In this document: positions 56,450-64,000 of the stretch, in pieces
Layout of the letters: each line of letters opens with the position of its first letter
Numbering within the stretch: the stretch's first letter is position 1
Source of the DNA: DATKPA01 sp051955985
GTDB lineage: Bacteria > Planctomycetota > Phycisphaerae > WQYP01
Direction: 5' to 3'
Assembly (NCBI GenBank): GCA_051955985.1
Contig: JBQCGD010000157.1
Span: 1-64,000, forward strand
Length of the DNA stretch: 64,000 bases
The notes under the pieces: model-generated
What the model was told of the DNA's origin: nothing
What the model saw: the letters and a program-made list of their open reading frames with translations, nothing else
The model's database searches: none
Translations under genes and position numbers: made by a program

Positions 56450-57722
56450 ACGGACACATGGCAACGGAACCATGGAAAGCGATCTGGTGGAGCGCGGCGT
56501 GCGTGCCTTGCGGGAGAAGGAGGCATCCATTCCCGCTCTGCCGGAATCGCTCGTGCAACGGACAATCGGACGGGCGGGTGCCGGGGAGGCTCAGAAATGT
56601 TCAGGAGAAGGATGGTGGTCCATGAGAATGGTAAGGAAGTATTCAGTGGCGGCGGGTTTGACGGCGCTGGCCGGGCTCGCCATCACCTGGGGGCTGCTGG
56701 GCCGCGGCGCCACGGTGGGATTTGCCGACGTGGTGCAGCAGGTGCAGGCAGCGAAAGCGGCACGCTGCACCTTGACGGTCCTCAACGTGGACGGCAGATC
56801 AGGCGGGTCGACCTTTGACCTCCTCATGGTCGAACCGGGATGGATCGTCGAAAAGGGCTCCGGAATGACCATGATCACCGACAGTGAAAAACACAAAATG
56901 GTCACGCTCACCGAGGCGACCAGGCAGGCCCTCGTCGTCGATGTCGTCAAAAATGCCCGGAGCGGCCCCCCGCAGTTCAATCTACTCGAAGCCTTCAAAA
57001 GCGTCGACGAAAAAAGCAGTCGCCGGCTCGGCGAGAAGGAACTCGAGGGCCACCACACCGAAGGATTTGCGTTCTCCAAGGAGGGCATGCAATTCGAAGT
57101 CTGGGCCGATGCGAAAACCCAGTTGCCCGTCGAGGTGGATCTCTCGACTGGTGCGTCGGAAAACGCCTTTGTTCGGATGCACGCCCGCTTCAGCGACTTC
57201 GACTGGAATCCGGCCTACGACCCCGCCGAACTCACGACCGTTGTCCCGCCCGGCTATGCCGTCACAAATGCCGCCATGAACCTGCAGAACCCCACGCAGC
57301 AGGATGTCGTCATCATGCTCAAGACCTTCGGCGACATGAACGACGGTGTGCTGCCGGCGGAACTGGGCGCCCGCGAGCTCGGCGAGGTCATCGCGAGGAA
57401 GATGCAGTCCAAGTTGCCCCCCAACGTCAAATCGCTCCCTGCCGCGGAACGCCAGAAGGTTCAGCAGCAGGTGACCGCCGATGCCATGAAGATGTCCGAG
57501 CCCATCGCCCGCGGATGGACTTTCATGGGGAACGTGAAGAACGGCGCCGACTGGCATTACGCCGGTGGCGCAAGCGTCGGTGAGAAGGGCGTCGCCGTGC
57601 TCTGGTACCGCCCGGCAGGTTCTGAAACGTGGCGCGTCATCGATGCCGACGGCGCCGTCCACGATCAGAAGAATCCCCCCGCCGGCGGCGAGCCCGTCGG
57701 ACTCCTCGGCGCGGGAAAGTAA
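56442..57722 (+). CDS. Putative membrane anti-sigma factor with LolA-like outer domain
   Basis: The 426-residue protein has about 65 cytoplasmic residues with a helical N-terminus (LVERGVRALREKEASIPALP), one membrane helix (about 67-90, YSVAAGLTALAGLAITWGLL), and a large outside region. That region begins VGFADVVQQVQAAKAARCTL and continues with beta strands like LolA/RseB-type lipid-binding proteins. The start at 56442 overlaps the sigma gene by 8 bases, so the two are coupled. The architecture suggests the outer domain senses an envelope signal and frees the sigma factor. No zinc-binding anti-sigma motif is present in the cytoplasmic part, so the binding mode differs from RsrA types. Confidence 0.78.
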   Translation: MNERTHGNGTMESDLVERGVRALREKEASIPALPESLVQRTIGRAGAGEAQKCSGEGWWSMRMVRKYSVAAGLTALAGLAITWGLLGRGATVGFADVVQQVQAAKAARCTLTVLNVDGRSGGSTFDLLMVEPGWIVEKGSGMTMITDSEKHKMVTLTEATRQALVVDVVKNARSGPPQFNLLEAFKSVDEKSSRRLGEKELEGHHTEGFAFSKEGMQFEVWADAKTQLPVEVDLSTGASENAFVRMHARFSDFDWNPAYDPAELTTVVPPGYAVTNAAMNLQNPTQQDVVIMLKTFGDMNDGVLPAELGARELGEVIARKMQSKLPPNVKSLPAAERQKVQQQVTADAMKMSEPIARGWTFMGNVKNGADWHYAGGASVGEKGVAVLWYRPAGSETWRVIDADGAVHDQKNPPAGGEPVGLLGAGK

Positions 57723-57840
57723 CGCTCCCCCCTGCAAACCGGGGCCTTTGGGCGCGATCCTCCCGGATTGCCCCAAAGGCCCCATTCGACATTTTGCGCT
57801 GCGCGCCTATTATTGATCAACATAAATACAGGAGGCCCGC

Positions 57841-58839
57841 ATGAACGCGACCTTTCTTAACGACCCCGAAGACCATTCCCCCCAATCCCCAACCCCCATC
57901 ATCCCCGACGCCGAACTCATGGACGCCTACTCCCGCGCCGTCACCGGCGCCGTGAAAAAAGTCGGCCCCGCCGTCGTCCATATCTTCGTCCGCACCGGCG
58001 AAGGCGGCCGCAACAGGGGCGGCTCCGGCTCCGGCGTCATCTTCACCCCCGATGGCTTCATCCTCACCAACTCCCACGTCGTCCACAACGCTTGGCAAAT
58101 CCGCGTCGCATTACAAGACGGCCGCGAAGTCGGCGCACGCCTTATCGGCGAAGACCCCCACACCGACCTCGCCGTCATCCGCATCGACGCCCCCGACCTC
58201 GCCTGCGCCGAACTCGGCGACTCCGCCGCACTCCAGCCCGGCCAGCTCGTCATCGCCATCGGAAACCCCCTCGGCTTCCAGGCCACCGTCACCGCCGGCG
58301 TCGTCTCCGCCGTCGGCCGCACCTTGCGCGGCGTCAGCGGCCGCATGATCGACAACGTCATCCAAACCGACGCCGCCCTCAACCCCGGAAACTCCGGCGG
58401 TCCCCTCGTCGACTCCTCCGGCCGCGTCGTCGGCATCAACACCGCCGTCATCGCCATGGCCCAGGGCCTCTGCTTCGCCGTCCCCGTCAACACCGCCAAG
58501 TGGGTCGCCTCCCAGGTCATGACCACCGGCAAAGTCTCCCGCTCCTACATCGGCGTCATGGCCCAGACCGTCCCCATCCCACGCCGCCTCACCCGCTTCT
58601 GGAAACTCGAACAGAAAACCGGCTCACTCGTCGCCGGAATCGAAGAAGGCTCCCCCGCCGCCCGCGCCGGCCTCGAAGAAGGCGACATCCTCCTCACCTT
58701 CGGCAACACCGTCGTCAAAGACATCGACGAACTCCACCGCCTCCTCACCGCCGACCGCATCGCCACCCCCACGCCCATCACCCTCCTCCGTCGCTACGAC
58801 CGCCTCGAACTGGAGATCACCCCCGCCGAAGCACGCTGA
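57841..58839 (+). CDS. HtrA/DegP-like serine protease with PDZ domain, no export signal
   Basis: The 332-residue protein has an S1C protease domain: FILTNSHVVHNAWQIRVALQ with His, DPHTDLAVIRI with Asp, and DAALNPGNSGGPLVD with the nucleophile Ser. One PDZ domain follows (about 240-325, GSPAARAGLEEGDILLTFGN). There is no signal peptide or membrane helix, so it probably acts in the cytoplasm, unlike most DegP proteins. AGGAGG precedes the ATG. Single-PDZ, unsignalled members are known in several phyla. A strong hairpin follows 15 bases after the stop. Confidence 0.92.
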   Translation: MNATFLNDPEDHSPQSPTPIIPDAELMDAYSRAVTGAVKKVGPAVVHIFVRTGEGGRNRGGSGSGVIFTPDGFILTNSHVVHNAWQIRVALQDGREVGARLIGEDPHTDLAVIRIDAPDLACAELGDSAALQPGQLVIAIGNPLGFQATVTAGVVSAVGRTLRGVSGRMIDNVIQTDAALNPGNSGGPLVDSSGRVVGINTAVIAMAQGLCFAVPVNTAKWVASQVMTTGKVSRSYIGVMAQTVPIPRRLTRFWKLEQKTGSLVAGIEEGSPAARAGLEEGDILLTFGNTVVKDIDELHRLLTADRIATPTPITLLRRYDRLELEITPAEAR

Positions 58840-59250
58840 TGCATGAAAGCGCCCCGGGGGAGGCGCCCGTCGCCTCCCCCGAATGGCGGCCGATCTCACG
58901 AGCTCACGCCAGGCCCCCGCCCTCGCTCATTGCTCCATTCTTTCCATTTTCCCTATCTACCCACCGCCGCCTTCGCCCCTCGAGAATCCATTGATGCCAC
59001 ATTCACATCCCAGCGCAAGTAGATAGGTGAGAATCCCATTTATTCCACACATATTACAGGGCCAAACACCCTGAAACTCGCTTTTTACCAATACTTAATG
59101 AGAGTACCTTAAGAGCCATTCTATAAAATATAGAGGGAATCCAATTGCCCACCGTTCATTTCTGAACTAAGTTTTTCCAACTCTTTTTTGAACCGCGGAA
59201 CACTGTTCCGTTCTTGGTGCATCTTTCTTGTTTGCGGAGTTGGAGAAAAA
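58840..59250. other. 411-base leader region with repeats, no gene
   Basis: The first part holds a GC hairpin (58855-58881) after the protease gene. CCTATCTAC (58952-58960) and GTAGATAGG (59019-59027) are perfect inverted copies 58 bases apart, and GAGAATCC occurs just inside and just outside the second copy (58982 and 59029). The 3' part is AT-rich with CTATA-AAA-TATAG (59121-59133) and CGGAAC-ACT-GTTCCG (59196-59210), an operator-like palindrome about 40 bases before the next start. It is probably the promoter and leader of the PEP-CTERM gene. Confidence 0.5.
58855..58881 (+). terminator. GC-rich hairpin after the HtrA-like gene
   Basis: CGGGGGAGGCG and CGCCTCCCCCG pair over 11 bases with a 5-base loop, 15 bases after the stop codon. 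No T run follows, so termination would need Rho or be partial. Confidence 0.55.
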
Positions 59251-61206
59251 ATGAAGCCCACCCTGTCGTCGCGCGCCCTCGTCCACACCGCCGCCCTCGC
59301 GGCCGCCGCCATGCTTGCCTCCTCGGCCTCGGCCGGCGTCGCCTACAACTGGAACACCTTCCCCGCCGGCGGCTCCGGCACCTGGAACGACGGCACCCAA
59401 TGGACCCCCTCTGACGGCACCGCCTACCCCGGCAGTGACCCCGCCGTCCTCGACGACTCCGCCACCATCAACCCCTCCGCCGCTGGCTACGGCGCCTACA
59501 CCGTCAACTACACCGGCATGAATGCCGCTTCCATCTCCACCCTGACCATCAAGGGCGGCACGGGCGCCGCATCCAGTGACACCCTCACCTTCAACGCCAA
59601 TGCCACGCTCGCCACCACGGGCAGCATCGTCCTCAACGCCACAAGCTGCACCACCGGCTCCGTCACCTTCAACGTCAACGATGCGACCGTTTCCACCGCA
59701 GGCGTCTCCACCAGCGGGCTGGTGAGCCTCAACGTGAACGGCAACAGCAATCTCACCTCCACCGGCGCTTTCGGTGGCAACGCCAGCAAAATCACCTTCA
59801 ATATCGCCGACGGCGCCTCCGCATCCTTCGGCGGAATGTCCGCCGGAAGCACCAATTCCGTTATCTCCGGCACCGTCAACGGCAATCTCACCACGACCTC
59901 TTACTCCACCAACGGCTCCGCTGATTCCGGCAACCTCACCATCGGAGCTTCCGCCGGCACTGTCTCCCTTGGTGATGTCAAACTCCAACGCACCAGCGGC
60001 AACAGTTCCACTCCCAGTGCGACCAGCAACGGCCTCCACGTCAAGGGAGGAACCGTCTCCGCGAACAACTTCCAGATCGGCATCAGCAACTCGGCCGCCA
60101 TCGCTGAAATCGGCGGCGGAACCCTGACGGTAAACGGCGCAACGTTCAACGTCGGTCAGAACACCGGCGGCCGCCGCAGCGCCATCTTCGTCGATGGCGG
60201 CACCCTCGTCGGCACCAACGCCGCCGGCCTCACCGTCGGCGCCAGCAATGCCCCCAATACTGGCGGCGGCACCGGCATGCTCAGCATCTCCAGTGGCACC
60301 GCGACCCTCGAAAAACTCACACTCGGCGCCAATCAAGCCACCACTGCCACCTCCAGCTCCAACAACGTCGGCAACCTCTCCATGTCCGGCGGCAACCTTT
60401 ATCTCGGCAGCGGCGGTATCGTCGGCATCAACGCCACCTTCGCTTCGGGAGTGAATCTCGGCTCCACGTACAACATCACCCTCACCGGCGGCACCGTCGG
60501 CGCTAAAGACCACTGGTCCTCCTCCGCCGACATGACCATCAACACCAACGCCGTCACCTTCCTAGCCGCCGACGCCTCCAACCTCGCCCACGACATCTCC
60601 CTCGCCGGCAACCTCTCCGGCAACGGCTCCCTCACCAAAACCGGCGCCGGCAACCTCACTCTCTCCGGCACCGCCTCCTACTCCGGCCCCACCTCCATCA
60701 ACGCCGGCGCACTCTTCGTCACCGGCGCCATCACCGCCAGCACCGCCACCGTCGCACCCGGCGCCACCCTCGGCGGTAACGGCAACATCACCGCCCCCGT
60801 CACCAACAACGGCACCCTCAACCCCGGCAACACCGGCCCCGGTTCCATCGGCAACCTCATCCTCGGCGGCGGCATCACCTTCGGCGACAACGCCGCCCTC
60901 GCCGTCGACTTCGACGCCTCCTCCGCCGATCAGATCCAGGTCGCCGGAAACATCGTCCTCGGCAACAACGGCTCCCTCACCCTCAACGCCCTCGACACCA
61001 CCACCGCCGGCACCTACATCATCGCCACCTACACCGGTACCGAGTCCGGTACCTTCTCCAACCTCCCCGCCAACGTCTCCGTCGATTACACCACCGGCAA
61101 CGCCATCACCGTCACCATCGGCGGAGCCGCCACCCCCGAACCCGCCTCCCTCGCCCTCCTCTCCCTCGGCGCCGCCGCCCTCCTCACCCGCCGCCGCAAA
61201 GCCTGA
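59251..61206 (+). CDS. PEP-CTERM surface protein with beta-strand repeats
   Basis: The 651-residue protein has a signal peptide (LVHTAALAAAAMLASSASAG) and a long Thr/Ser/Gly-rich beta region with autotransporter-associated strand repeats such as GSLTKTGAGNLTLSGTASYS. It ends with PEP-CTERM ATPEPASLALLSLGAAALLT and a basic tail. It is processed by exosortase for surface attachment. GGAG lies 6 bases before the ATG. Compared with the protein at 43955 it is shorter and lacks the dockerin-like pair. The leader is long and AT-rich. Confidence 0.9.
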   Translation: MKPTLSSRALVHTAALAAAAMLASSASAGVAYNWNTFPAGGSGTWNDGTQWTPSDGTAYPGSDPAVLDDSATINPSAAGYGAYTVNYTGMNAASISTLTIKGGTGAASSDTLTFNANATLATTGSIVLNATSCTTGSVTFNVNDATVSTAGVSTSGLVSLNVNGNSNLTSTGAFGGNASKITFNIADGASASFGGMSAGSTNSVISGTVNGNLTTTSYSTNGSADSGNLTIGASAGTVSLGDVKLQRTSGNSSTPSATSNGLHVKGGTVSANNFQIGISNSAAIAEIGGGTLTVNGATFNVGQNTGGRRSAIFVDGGTLVGTNAAGLTVGASNAPNTGGGTGMLSISSGTATLEKLTLGANQATTATSSSNNVGNLSMSGGNLYLGSGGIVGINATFASGVNLGSTYNITLTGGTVGAKDHWSSSADMTINTNAVTFLAADASNLAHDISLAGNLSGNGSLTKTGAGNLTLSGTASYSGPTSINAGALFVTGAITASTATVAPGATLGGNGNITAPVTNNGTLNPGNTGPGSIGNLILGGGITFGDNAALAVDFDASSADQIQVAGNIVLGNNGSLTLNALDTTTAGTYIIATYTGTESGTFSNLPANVSVDYTTGNAITVTIGGAATPEPASLALLSLGAAALLTRRRKA

Positions 61207-61235
61207 TCCCCTCACGCAAACCCCCTCCCAAAAAC

Positions 61236-61267
61236 AAAGAACCCCCGGATCGCTCCGGGGGTTCTTT
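61236..61267. terminator. Bidirectional intrinsic terminator
   Basis: AAAGAACCCCCGGA (61236-61249) and TCCGGGGGTTCTTT (61254-61267) pair over 14 bases with loop TCGC, giving T runs in either direction. It separates convergent genes ending at 61206 and 61306. Confidence 0.92.
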
Positions 61268-61305
61268 TCATCTCAGCACAAACTCAGTGCCGATGGCTCC
61301 TCCCC

Positions 61306-62013
61306 TCAAGCCACCACGCGAGCCTTCTTCACGCGCGACACAATTCCCAGTCCCGCCAACAGAGCCATGCCCGACCACACCGACGCCGGCAGCGGCACCG
61401 CCGACGCCGTGTTCACCGTGATCGACGTGATGTCCGCCGTCTTGTACCCCGTGTCGGCCCACTCGCCGATGTACACATACGACCGCACCACGTTCATGTC
61501 CCCGAACTTCGTCCCGTTGGTGTACGTCGTGTCATACAGGCTCGACAGCGTCTGGCCCCAGGTCGTGTTATCCGCTTCCAACCCCGAGCTGAAGTCAAAC
61601 ACGTGGACGCTCGAACCCGAGTTCAGGTCCGGCGCATTCTCCAGGCTCAACACCAGCAGGTAATGCGACCCATCCCCGTTCGCATCCAGCTTGAACGCCG
61701 CGTACGGCTGCTCCGAATTCCCCGTTTGGTTCTCCGCCGTAAAGCTCATGCTCACATACCGCAGATCCCCGAACGACTGCGTCACGCCCACCACCGCCTG
61801 GTTGTCGAGCAAATTCCCGCTCGGCCCCGTCGACAGCGCCGCATGCCCCGTCGGCGTCGCCGAATAACCCGCGGTTCCCGTCCCGCTGGCGCCGTAAAAA
61901 ATGTTCGCTCCGTTGAAGTCGCTCCCCGAAACCGTCACGCTGCTCGCCCGTGCGCTCACCCCCATCGCGCCCACCGCCAGCACCGCCCCCATCATCCACA
62001 AACTCGTCTTCAT
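61306..62013 (-). CDS. VPLPA-CTERM surface protein
   Basis: The 235-residue protein has a signal peptide (MMGAVLAVGAMGVSARASS), a beta-rich middle with no known domain (SFTAENQTGNSEQPYAAFKL, VHVFDFSSGLEADNTTWGQT), and a VPLPA-type exosortase sorting signal: AVPLPASVWSGMALLAGLGI followed by a basic tail. This variant differs from the PEP-type signals of the two larger proteins, so a different exosortase may be used. A long upstream region of about 470 bases precedes it. Confidence 0.88.
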   Translation of the reverse strand: MKTSLWMMGAVLAVGAMGVSARASSVTVSGSDFNGANIFYGASGTGTAGYSATPTGHAALSTGPSGNLLDNQAVVGVTQSFGDLRYVSMSFTAENQTGNSEQPYAAFKLDANGDGSHYLLVLSLENAPDLNSGSSVHVFDFSSGLEADNTTWGQTLSSLYDTTYTNGTKFGDMNVVRSYVYIGEWADTGYKTADITSITVNTASAVPLPASVWSGMALLAGLGIVSRVKKARVVA

Positions 62014-62486
62014 GACCTTCCCTTCCCCGCCGGCTCAACCAGTCGCCGGCGGATAAAAATGGGCGAACCAGCGCGCCGGAACATCCTGGCCGCGCCGCCC
62101 TGCCCTCTCGTTTCTTCCCGTTGCCCGTGCGGACGCAGACCGCCCACATCCCGACAAGGTGCAGCAGGCGCCGCGCGCACCCTCACCGCTCTGCACGCTT
62201 GGCAAACGCCCGGCATTGCCGAGTCGTCAACGCTTCAGGTTTCTGCTGAGTGGCCCACACACAACTCAAGAAATGAGCTCACCCCCTTAATACCCCCATT
62301 TTCAGTCAAAGCAAAATAATTCTTAGCCACCGAACAAATGTAAGTGCCTATGAATGCGAAATTTCTGGTTCCCTCCCCATCCGCGACCGCCCGCCCCAAC
62401 CGGCTCCCCGTTTGCATCAACCCCCTCCCAGTAGCCGTCGTCCCCGTCTCGATGGCCTCCACCCCTCCTGCCCCAAGGAGCTCTCC
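62014..62486. other. Gene-free region between divergent genes
   Basis: No protein gene is supported. On the minus strand, which is the leader of the VPLPA-CTERM gene, there are several small hairpins (for example CGGCA-AT-GCCG near 62210-62222). The far end near 62260-62340 is AT-rich. No riboswitch or tRNA-like pattern was recognised. Confidence 0.4.
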
Positions 62487-62720
62487 ATGACCACCGACCT
62501 GCCCACCACCAAACGCCCCCGCTTCGCCTGGGTCTTCATCCTCATCGCCCTCCTCGTCGCCGGCGGTATCTTCTACTGGGCCACCTGGACCACCAACGGC
62601 CGCGAAAGCTCCAAAGGGCCCGGCGCGCAATCCCACACCTACAACACCACCCCCGCGCCCGTCTCCAACGACAACGCCGTCCAAACCCCGCCCGCCAAGG
62701 CCGAAGCCAACAACCGCTGA
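62487..62720 (+). CDS. 77-residue single-span membrane protein
   Basis: The product has a polar N-terminus, one membrane helix (WVFILIALLVAGGIFYWATW) and a soluble Thr/Pro/Asn/Ala-rich tail. AAGGAG lies 6 bases before the ATG, which decides the start. The function is unknown; it probably sits in the inner membrane with the tail outside. Confidence 0.7.
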   Translation: MTTDLPTTKRPRFAWVFILIALLVAGGIFYWATWTTNGRESSKGPGAQSHTYNTTPAPVSNDNAVQTPPAKAEANNR

Positions 62721-62736
62721 TCCCCTTCGCCGCCAA

Positions 62737-62750
62737 TGTGTGTGTGTGTG
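62737..62750. repeat. (TG)7 dinucleotide run
   Basis: Seven TG units follow 17 bases after a stop codon, in a 43-base gap between convergent genes. It may vary in length between strains. Confidence 0.8.
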
Positions 62751-62763
62751 CTTCCCCCGCCTG

Positions 62764-63237
62764 TCACGCCCCCACGGCCTGCGCCAGCCGCCGCGCAATC
62801 TCCGGCCCAGGCTGCACCCCCACCATCCGATCCACCTCCCGCCCTCCCTTCACAATCACCAGCAGCGGAATCGCATCCGCCCGAAACCGCGCCGCCAACC
62901 CCGGATTCTCATCCACGTTCACCTTCACCACCTTCGCCCGCCCCGCAAATTCCCCCGCCAGCTTCTCCAGCACCGGCGCAATCATCCGGCACGGACCGCA
63001 CCACGGCGCCCACAAATCCACCAGCACCGGCACCCCCGACCTCTCCACCACCTCCCCAAACGTCCCCTCCGTCACCTCCACCGGATGCGAACCCCCCGCA
63101 CCCGCCCCATCCAGCGGCGCTTTGCACCGCGCACAAACCGCCGCAAATCCTTGCGCCACCTTCCCCGCATCCACCCGATTGTTCGCCCCACAATTCGCAC
63201 ACCGCACAACTGTCGTACTTGCATCCGCCGTCGCCAT
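62764..63237 (-). CDS. Thioredoxin with N-terminal zinc ribbon (Trx2-like)
   Basis: The 157-residue cytoplasmic protein has a Cys-x2-Cys...Cys-x2-Cys ribbon (RCANCGANNRV, VCARCKAPL) and then a thioredoxin domain with the active site APWCGPCRMIAPVLEKLAGE and the cis-Pro loop DAIPLLVIVKGG. This is the layout of thioredoxin 2, which reduces disulfides and whose zinc site responds to oxidation. Length and order match the family. Confidence 0.92.
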   Translation of the reverse strand: MATADASTTVVRCANCGANNRVDAGKVAQGFAAVCARCKAPLDGAGAGGSHPVEVTEGTFGEVVERSGVPVLVDLWAPWCGPCRMIAPVLEKLAGEFAGRAKVVKVNVDENPGLAARFRADAIPLLVIVKGGREVDRMVGVQPGPEIARRLAQAVGA

Positions 63238-63402
63238 AAAAAACCTCCTGCAAAACAGCGAACCATTCTATGCACGAGGGAGGCGCGAACCCGCCGTATG
63301 GAGTTCCGCCTTCAGGCGGCGTCTCTGCCGATGCGGAGCGAGGCGAAAAAAGGCCCACGCATCCCCTCGAACGCGCGGGCCCGTCAAGGTCACCCAATCC
63401 AC

Positions 63403-64000
63403 TCACACCAACCGATCCAACCTCACCAGCCCCAAATTCACACCCCCACGCGCCGGCACTGTATTCACACCACCCCCCGTCCCAGCCGGCGGCCCCTTCT
63501 TCCCCGAAGCCCCCGCCCCGCTCTCCCCTTTCACCGTCCGCAGCACCGGCGAAGGCAACCCCCCGCTCCGCGCCCCGCTTCCCCCCGTTGACGTCGGCGA
63601 CTTCACCCGCGGCGGAAGCGGCGCTACCGGCGACACCGGCGCCGCCGGTCCCTCCGCGATTGTCCCCGCCCCCGGCGCCACATAGAAAAACACATTCCCC
63701 TGCAACGTCGTCAACGCCGTGTTCCGCTCGATCACCTGCGCCAGCGTCGTATGCGCAATCGCATTCAACCCCGCCCCTGAAAACGTGTTCTGATACCAGA
63801 ACCGATCGCCATCCCGCAGCCGCTCAAACTGGTCCCCAATGATCCGCGTGAACAGCGCCCCCAGCGAATCCCCCTTCAAATGATCCTCCGCCAGCCCCCC
63901 GACCCACGCATCAATGTTGTTCACATTCCCATACGTCGCCTTCAACTCCGATTGCAACGTCCCATCCGAGGTAATCTGCGCAAACGAAGTCACCCGCGGC
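63403..64000 (-). CDS. Animal heme-peroxidase-family protein, C-terminal part (runs past the window)
   Basis: Only the last 199 or so residues are in the window; the gene enters from beyond 64000. The part seen has WVGGLAEDHLKGDSLGALFT, then IIGDQFERLRDGDRFWYQNT, typical of the C-terminal half of animal heme-peroxidase (An_peroxidase) domains, whose catalytic His and Arg lie in the missing part. The tail is unusual: after VIERNTALTTLQGNVFF come about 90 residues of Pro, Gly, Ser and Lys (for example GSGARSGGLPSPVLRTVKGE), perhaps a disordered linker to an attachment site. Confidence 0.8.
   Translation of the reverse strand, partial: PRVTSFAQITSDGTLQSELKATYGNVNNIDAWVGGLAEDHLKGDSLGALFTRIIGDQFERLRDGDRFWYQNTFSGAGLNAIAHTTLAQVIERNTALTTLQGNVFFYVAPGAGTIAEGPAAPVSPVAPLPPRVKSPTSTGGSGARSGGLPSPVLRTVKGESGAGASGKKGPPAGTGGGVNTVPARGGVNLGLVRLDRLV

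Noticed and set aside
62200..62225. Sigma-54-type promoter (TGGC...TTGC) before the CTERM gene
   Set aside because: The spacing between the two boxes is too long for sigma-54 recognition.
62140..62290. tRNA, tmRNA or riboswitch-like segment upstream of the VPLPA-CTERM gene
   Set aside because: Small hairpins exist, but no cloverleaf and no known riboswitch core could be fitted.
1..64000. CRISPR arrays, rRNA genes, insertion sequences, prophage genes
   Set aside because: No regularly spaced identical repeats, no rRNA-like sequence, no transposase, integrase or phage structural proteins were found on either strand.

Overview
The window looks like chromosomal DNA of a high-GC bacterium of the Planctomycetota, most likely class Phycisphaerae (Tepidisphaera/Humisphaera-like). 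This is inferred from gene content. There are prepilin-like proteins with a FTLIELLVVV N-terminus and a DGHV C-terminal motif, and PEP-CTERM/VPLPA-CTERM surface proteins with autotransporter-type beta-strand repeats and a dockerin-like pair. An ECF sigma factor is followed by a membrane protein with a LolA-like exterior. Polysaccharide hydrolases are numerous, and rsmH stands outside any division/cell-wall cluster. WaaA indicates a lipid A-type outer membrane. No rRNA, CRISPR array or insertion sequence was seen. There is one tRNA, tRNA-Ala(GGC).

Layout. 0-9.6 kb: ClpP/NfeD-like exported protein, large TPR membrane protein, rsmH, a two-gene nucleotidyltransferase/winged-helix unit that resembles a toxin-antitoxin pair, a DEAD-box helicase behind an attenuator-like hairpin, and a small helical protein. 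9.7-16.3 kb: GH29 fucosidase, then a tripartite efflux operon (EmrA-like adaptor, EmrB-like MFS pump, NodT-like outer membrane factor). 16.5-26.5 kb: GH127 arabinofuranosidase, pseudopilin, pyrophosphatase, a MacB-type permease with its adaptor but no ATPase, two coiled-coil proteins, and a GH28 polygalacturonase. 26.6-32.7 kb: DUF1328 protein, tRNA-Ala, PilZ-like protein, aroK, Uma2 nuclease, a frameshifted zinc-ribbon membrane gene, vapBC-DUF58, a 20-residue lysine-rich microprotein with its own promoter and terminator, and an orphan parA. 32.7-42.6 kb: TPR protein, Tim44-like zinc-ribbon protein, proB, a 25-residue hydrophobic microprotein, waaA, GH53 galactanase, pyruvoyl arginine decarboxylase, fliN, and ald. 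42.8-64 kb: pseudopilin, a 1225-residue PEP-CTERM adhesin, C39-like membrane peptidase, hybrid histidine kinase, lactonase, a group of small membrane proteins, a beta-helix/ricin protein, a sigma/anti-sigma-like pair, an HtrA-like protease, two more CTERM-type proteins, thioredoxin, and the C-terminal end of a heme peroxidase.

Together the exported enzymes (GH28, GH53, GH127, GH29 and a beta-helix/ricin protein) point to growth on pectin and rhamnogalacturonan side chains from plants or algae. They are scattered singly, not gathered in one locus.

Two features are genome-scale. The plus strand changes between G/T-rich blocks (about 0-16 and 32.7-43 kb) and A/C-rich blocks (about 19-32.7 and 44-64 kb), largely regardless of gene direction. 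Short simple repeats sit between genes, and one type (GGGGTCT-rich) also lies inside the waaA reading frame. The best candidates for undescribed biology are the nucleotidyltransferase/winged-helix pair (6279-7582), the lysine-rich microprotein (31096-31158), the heptad coiled-coil protein (24547-24996) and the paralogous small membrane proteins (52688-53570).
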